A program made the position numbers and the translations under genes. DNA of 64,000 nucleotides. Source: CAIYRG01 sp036273455. Lineage in GTDB: Bacteria; Pseudomonadota; Alphaproteobacteria; Micropepsales; Micropepsaceae. The notes beneath the pieces are model-generated. The model saw only the letters and a program-made list of their open reading frames with translations. It was not told where the DNA came from and searched no databases. The stretch is from positions 1 through 64,000 of the forward strand of contig DASUHP010000041.1 in NCBI GenBank assembly GCA_036273455.1. Direction: 5' to 3'. Position 1 is the first letter of the stretch; each line of letters starts with the position of its first letter. Positions 54,046-64,000 of this stretch are shown one piece after another.

Positions 54046-54068
54046 CGGGCCGGAGGATGCAAGACAAC

Positions 54069-54599
54069 ATGACGGCGCATTGGTACATCGTGCACACCTA
54101 TTCCAACTTCGAGAAGAAGGCAGCGGAGGAGATCAAGCGTCAGGCGCAGATCCAGGGGCTGAATGATCTGATCGAAGAGGTGATGGTTCCGACGGAGGAA
54201 ATCGTCGAGATCCGCCGCGGGCATAAAATCAACGCCGAGCGCAAGTTCTTGCCGGGCTACATTCTGGTGCGCGCCGATTTGACGAACGAAGCCTACCACC
54301 TGATCAAAAATGTGCCCAAAGTTACAGGCTTTCTTGGTCAGAACAACAAACCCATGCCGCTCCGCCAAACCGAGGTGGACCGCATACTGAACCAGGTTCA
54401 GGAGGGAGCAGAGCGTCCGAAGCCGTCGATCACCTTCGAAGTGGGTGAGCAGGTGCGCGTTGCCGATGGGCCGTTCACTTCGTTCAACGGCACGGTGGAA
54501 GAAGTGGATGAGGACCGCTCCCGGCTGAAGGTTGCCGTGTCGATTTTCGGCCGGGCAACACCGGTCGAACTGGAGTTTGCCCAAGTCGAGAAAATCTAA
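54069..54599 (+). CDS. nusG: Transcription termination/antitermination factor NusG
   Basis: Binds RNA polymerase and links it to Rho or the ribosome. The protein has 176 residues. N-terminal NGN domain starts WYIVHTYSNFEKKAAEEI, with LPGYILVRADL, and the KOW domain includes GPFTSFNGTVEEVDEDRSRL. Two in-frame ATGs are possible: 54057, whose GGAGG is too close, and 54069, where GGAGG is 12 bp away; I chose the latter, so the start is uncertain by four residues. Confidence 0.96.
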   Translation: MTAHWYIVHTYSNFEKKAAEEIKRQAQIQGLNDLIEEVMVPTEEIVEIRRGHKINAERKFLPGYILVRADLTNEAYHLIKNVPKVTGFLGQNNKPMPLRQTEVDRILNQVQEGAERPKPSITFEVGEQVRVADGPFTSFNGTVEEVDEDRSRLKVAVSIFGRATPVELEFAQVEKI

Positions 54600-54680
54600 C
54601 CCCGGCGGGTTTCGGCCGGATCATGCGGAAGGTCCTCGCCGGACCGTCACGACCGCGAACGCCAAAGGAGGGCGTGTTCG

Positions 54681-55109
54681 ATGGCGAAGAAAGTTGTCGG
54701 CTATATCAAACTGCAGGTGCCTGCGGGCTCCGCCAATCCGTCGCCCCCAATCGGGCCGGCGCTGGGTCAGCGCGGACTGAACATCATGGAGTTCTGCAAG
54801 GCGTTCAACGCCAAAACCCAGGATCAGGAAAAAGGCATGCCGATCCCGGTGACCATCACCGTGTTTTCGGACAAGTCGTTCACATTCGAAATGAAGACGC
54901 CCCCCGCGTCGCACTTCCTTAAGAAGGCGGCGAAACTGGATGGCGGGTCGAAGGCGCCGGGCCGCGATTTCAAGGGCGTGGTCACCATGGCGCAGGTGCG
55001 CACCATTGCCGAAGCCAAGATGAAAGACCTGAACGCGAATGACGTGGAGGCGGCCATGAAGATGATCGTCGGGTCGGCACGGTCCATGGGAATCGAAGTG
55101 AGGGGCTGA
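54681..55109 (+). CDS. rplK: 50S ribosomal protein L11
   Basis: Part of the GTPase-associated centre, needed for Rsh activation on the ribosome in many bacteria. The protein has 142 residues. Begins MAKKVVGYIKLQVPAG, then PPIGPALGQRGLNIMEFCK, and ends with the RNA-binding domain including VGSARSMGIEV. Followed after 2 bp by rplA. Confidence 0.99.
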   Translation: MAKKVVGYIKLQVPAGSANPSPPIGPALGQRGLNIMEFCKAFNAKTQDQEKGMPIPVTITVFSDKSFTFEMKTPPASHFLKKAAKLDGGSKAPGRDFKGVVTMAQVRTIAEAKMKDLNANDVEAAMKMIVGSARSMGIEVRG

Positions 55110-55111
55110 TC

Positions 55112-55819
55112 ATGGCGAAGGCAGGAAAGCGTATTCGTACGGCGCGCGAGGGCATAGACGCGGTGAAAGCCTATCCGCTGGATGAGGCGGTGAAGCTGCT
55201 TAAGGCCCGCGCCAGGGCCAAATTCGACGAGACTATCGAAGTGGCGATCAATCTCGGTGTCGATCCGCGCCATGCCGACCAGATGGTGCGCGGCGTGGTT
55301 TCGCTGCCCAACGGCACCGGCCGTTCGGCGCGGGTTGCGGTTTTCGCCAAAGGTCCGAAGGCGGACGAAGCACGCAAAGCCGGCGCCGATATCGTCGGGG
55401 CGGAAGATCTGGCCGAGCAGGTGCAGAAGGGCGAAATCAATTTCGATCGCTGCATCGCAACGCCGGACATGATGGGCGTCGTCGGCCGCCTGGGAAAAGT
55501 GCTGGGGCCCCGTGGCCTCATGCCCAATCCCAAAGTCGGCACAGTGACCATGGATGTCACCCAGGCGGTGAAGGATGCCAAAGGCGGTGCGGTCGAGTTC
55601 CGCGTCGAAAAGGCGGGCATCGTTCATGCCGGCGTCGGAAAGGCGAGCTTCGACGAAGCGAAGATCAGCGAAAACGTTCGCGCGCTCATCGACTCGGTTG
55701 TGCGCGCCAAACCGTCAGGCGCCAAAGGGCACTATCTGAAGAAGATTTCCATCAGCTCGACCATGGGTCCCGGAATCAAGATATCGCTCGATTCCGTCGG
55801 CCATGCCGGGATGGTGTAA
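55112..55819 (+). CDS. rplA: 50S ribosomal protein L1
   Basis: Forms the L1 stalk at the tRNA exit site and in many bacteria represses its own mRNA. The protein has 235 residues. Signature GRLGKVLGPRGLMPNPKVGT is seen near residue 127, with FRVEKAGIVHAGVGK after it. It is separated from rplJ by a 331-bp region rich in hairpins. Confidence 0.99.
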   Translation: MAKAGKRIRTAREGIDAVKAYPLDEAVKLLKARARAKFDETIEVAINLGVDPRHADQMVRGVVSLPNGTGRSARVAVFAKGPKADEARKAGADIVGAEDLAEQVQKGEINFDRCIATPDMMGVVGRLGKVLGPRGLMPNPKVGTVTMDVTQAVKDAKGGAVEFRVEKAGIVHAGVGKASFDEAKISENVRALIDSVVRAKPSGAKGHYLKKISISSTMGPGIKISLDSVGHAGMV

Positions 55820-55827
55820 CCGAAATT

Positions 55828-55903
55828 CCTCCCCCGTTTCTTACGGGGAGGTGTCGCGCCGCCGGGCGGCGCGACAGAGGGGGCCGCAGTGTCAGGGCGG
55901 CCC
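55828..55903. repeat. REP-like palindromic element between rplA and rplJ
   Basis: Three hairpins in a row: CCTCCCC/GGGGAGG (55828-55834 and 55845-55851, 10-base loop); TGTCGCGCCGC/GCGGCGCGACA (55852-55862 and 55866-55876, an 11-bp stem with a 3-base loop); and GGGCCGC/GCGGCCC (55881-55887 and 55897-55903). The first two closely resemble dispersed palindromic repeats known from alphaproteobacterial genomes. No T run follows, so it is not a typical intrinsic terminator. The class of element is inferred; only one copy was noticed here. Confidence 0.6.
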
Positions 55904-55949
55904 TGAGAAGGAGAATAGAGAGTTTCCGGCACGCGTGAGCCGGGAAAAC

Positions 55950-56005
55950 CTGTCCAAGACCGCAGGTGTCCGTCAGTGGACGGACTTAATGACCTGCGCA
56001 GACGG
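55950..56005 (+). promoter_or_regulatory. Ribosomal protein L10 leader (autoregulatory RNA)
   Basis: Three nested stems are visible: an outer stem CTGTC/GACGG (55950-55954 with 56001-56005, one G-T pair), CGCAGGT/ACCTGCG (55961-55967 with 55992-55998), and GTCCGTC/GACGGAC (55968-55974 with 55979-55985). A one-sided bulge TTAATG (55986-55991) and the AGA on the other side fit the kink-turn-like L10 leader, to which L10(L12)4 binds to repress rplJ-rplL. It lies about 145 bp before rplJ. Confidence 0.75.
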
Positions 56006-56150
56006 GGCGAAAAGCCGGATCATGGGAGGAGAATCCCTGCCATTCGGGTTTGCCTTGGGACGGGGTGCCGCCGAAGCACATGCTTCCGTGGCTGGTCTTA
56101 AGGGAAGGTTTGGCGAACGCGGGCCGGACTTTCGATGTTAGGGAGTGGGT

Positions 56151-56666
56151 ATGGACAGAACTCAAAAAGCGGAAATGGTCCAAAGCCTGAATGGGCTTTT
56201 TGCCGATGCCGGAGCTGTCATCGTCGCCCACTATAGCGGCATGACGGTGGCCCAAATGGGCGAACTGCGCCTGCGCCTGCGCAAGGCCGGAGCATCGTTC
56301 AGGGTGGCCAAAAACCGTCTCGCCGTGCGTGCGCTCGAAGGAACACCGGCCGCCGAAATCGCCGAGCTATTCAAGGGACCAACCGGGATCGCCTATTCCG
56401 CCGATCCCATCGCGGCCCCGAAAGTCCTGGTCGCTTATGCGAAGGAAAATGAAAAGCTCAAGATTATCGGCGGTTTTGCCGTTGGCTCGGTGCTCAATCC
56501 GGAGGGGATCAGGTCGTTGGCCGAACTCCCGTCCCTGGATCAACTTCGAGGCAAGCTGCTTGGCCTGCTGCAGGCGCCCGCGACCAAAATCGCAGGAGTT
56601 CTGCAGGCACCTGCCGGCAATGTCGCGCGGGTGCTCGCGGCCTATGCAAAAAAGGAAGCGGCGTGA
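56151..56666 (+). CDS. rplJ: 50S ribosomal protein L10
   Basis: Base of the L12 stalk and autogenous repressor of its operon. The protein has 171 residues. Begins MDRTQKAEMVQSLNGLFADA, then FRVAKNRLAVRALEG; the C-terminal helix that holds L12 dimers ends VARVLAAYAKKEAA. I use ATG 56151 with AGGGAG just upstream; the GTG at 56145 would add two residues. Confidence 0.97.
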   Translation: MDRTQKAEMVQSLNGLFADAGAVIVAHYSGMTVAQMGELRLRLRKAGASFRVAKNRLAVRALEGTPAAEIAELFKGPTGIAYSADPIAAPKVLVAYAKENEKLKIIGGFAVGSVLNPEGIRSLAELPSLDQLRGKLLGLLQAPATKIAGVLQAPAGNVARVLAAYAKKEAA

Positions 56667-56714
56667 ACTGGCTCTGGTAAATCCACAATCAACTACCATA
56701 TAGGAACCCGAAGA

Positions 56715-57095
56715 ATGGCAAATCTCCAACAGTTAGTAGACGAACTCTCGAAGCTCACCGTGATCGAGGCAGCTGAGCTGTCCAAGCTTCTTGAGGAAAA
56801 ATGGGGCGTTTCTGCCGCGGCTCCGGTCGCGGTTGCGGCTGCCCCCGGTGCGGCAGGCGGTGCTGCACCTGCAGCAGCGGAAAAGACCGAGTTCACCGTC
56901 GTGCTTGCGTCCGCCGGTGACAAGAAGATCAACGTGATCAAGGAAGTCCGCGCCATCACAGGACTTGGCCTCAAGGAAGCGAAAGACCTCGTTGAAGGCG
57001 CTCCCAAAGAGGTGAAGGCGGATGTGTCGAAGGACGAAGCTGAAAAGCTCAAAAAGCAGCTTGAGGACGCAGGCGCGAAGGTCGAGCTGAAATAA
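56715..57095 (+). CDS. rplL: 50S ribosomal protein L7/L12
   Basis: Recruits translation factors to the ribosome. The protein has 126 residues. An N-terminal dimer domain (about 1-34), an Ala/Pro/Gly hinge (about 36-56) and the C-terminal factor-binding domain with NVIKEVRAITGLGLKEAKDLVE. The order rplJ-rplL-rpoB is standard. Confidence 0.99.
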   Translation: MANLQQLVDELSKLTVIEAAELSKLLEEKWGVSAAAPVAVAAAPGAAGGAAPAAAEKTEFTVVLASAGDKKINVIKEVRAITGLGLKEAKDLVEGAPKEVKADVSKDEAEKLKKQLEDAGAKVELK

Positions 57096-57148
57096 GGAGG
57101 CGTGGCGGCTGGCCCTGGCTGACGCGCAATTTCGCTCATTTCCACTCT

Positions 57149-57187
57149 CCCCTGGAAACACCGGTTTCCGGGGGATGGGGTTTTTTT
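57149..57187 (+). terminator. Terminator-like attenuator between rplL and rpoB
   Basis: An 11-bp stem, CCCCTGGAAAC (57149-57159) with GTTTCCGGGGG (57164-57174, one T-G pair), has a 4-base loop. Six bases later comes a run of seven T (57181-57187). It sits 30 bp before rpoB. In many bacteria a partial terminator here lowers rpoBC expression relative to ribosomal proteins; that role is inferred. Confidence 0.7.
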
Positions 57188-57218
57188 GTCCGGAACATAA
57201 AATCAACGGGAATCGCTC

Positions 57219-61301
<4,083 letters not shown>

Positions 61302-61356
61302 TTCTTCGATAGCCCGTCCGGAAAAAATGGCGGGCTTCTCCAGGAGAAGAGAAAAC

Positions 61357-64000
<2,644 letters not shown>

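Overview
The window reads as a chromosomal segment of an alphaproteobacterium with moderately high GC content. Four things point there. A LexA box of the form GTTC-N7-GTTC lies in front of lexA. Lipid A synthesis uses LpxI rather than LpxH. The neighbourhood trpG-trpD-trpC-moaC-moeA-lexA-comEC-gltX-gltA is typical of the class. So is the cluster rpoZ-rsh-pdxJ-acpS-lepB-rnc-era-recO-parC. Genus cannot be decided from the sequence alone. Almost everything is dense core housekeeping, with many 1-4 bp gene overlaps. The accessory material sits in three small pockets.

Layout. 1-18.7 kb (+): the 3' part of dnaE, a small membrane protein, then rpsB-tsf-pyrH-frr-uppS-cdsA-dxr-rseP-bamA-skp-lpxD-fabZ-lpxA-lpxI-lpxB. 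This long run links translation factors to undecaprenyl-PP, isoprenoid, phospholipid, outer-membrane protein assembly and lipid A synthesis. 18.7-24 kb (mostly -): accessory pocket 1, with a J-domain protein, a VWA protein, a frameshifted acetyltransferase, a protein with two aspartyl-protease motifs, two tandem exported hydrolases and a small membrane protein. 24-34.5 kb: gltA and gltX (-), comEC (+), lexA (-), then moeA-moaC-trpC-trpD-trpG (-), whose junctions are all 4-bp overlaps. 34.5-36.4 kb: accessory pocket 2, a 2-kb island separating trpG from trpE. It holds a VapBC-type toxin-antitoxin pair, a DUF2059 protein, a gene remnant and inverted repeats. 36.4-39.8 kb (-): trpE and a PpiD-like periplasmic chaperone. 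40-49.5 kb (+): rpoZ, rsh, pdxJ, acpS, lepB, rnc, era, recO, parC. 49.5-53 kb: accessory pocket 3, with an AidB-like dehydrogenase, an L,D-transpeptidase-like protein, a 27-codon membrane peptide and the rRNA methyltransferase rlmB. 53.1-64 kb (+): tRNA-Tyr, tRNA-Gly, tRNA-Trp, secE, nusG, rplK, rplA, rplJ, rplL, rpoB and the 5' part of rpoC.

Points most worth a second look: MoaC carries a C-terminal Cro/C1-type helix-turn-helix; the bamA start codon lies inside a perfect 10-bp hairpin; an island splits the trp genes; a palindromic REP-like element lies between rplA and the L10 leader; no tuf gene lies in the tRNA-Gly/tRNA-Trp gap; and the J protein resembles mitochondrial Pam18/Tim14. I saw no CRISPR array, prophage, insertion sequence or obviously new multi-gene system.
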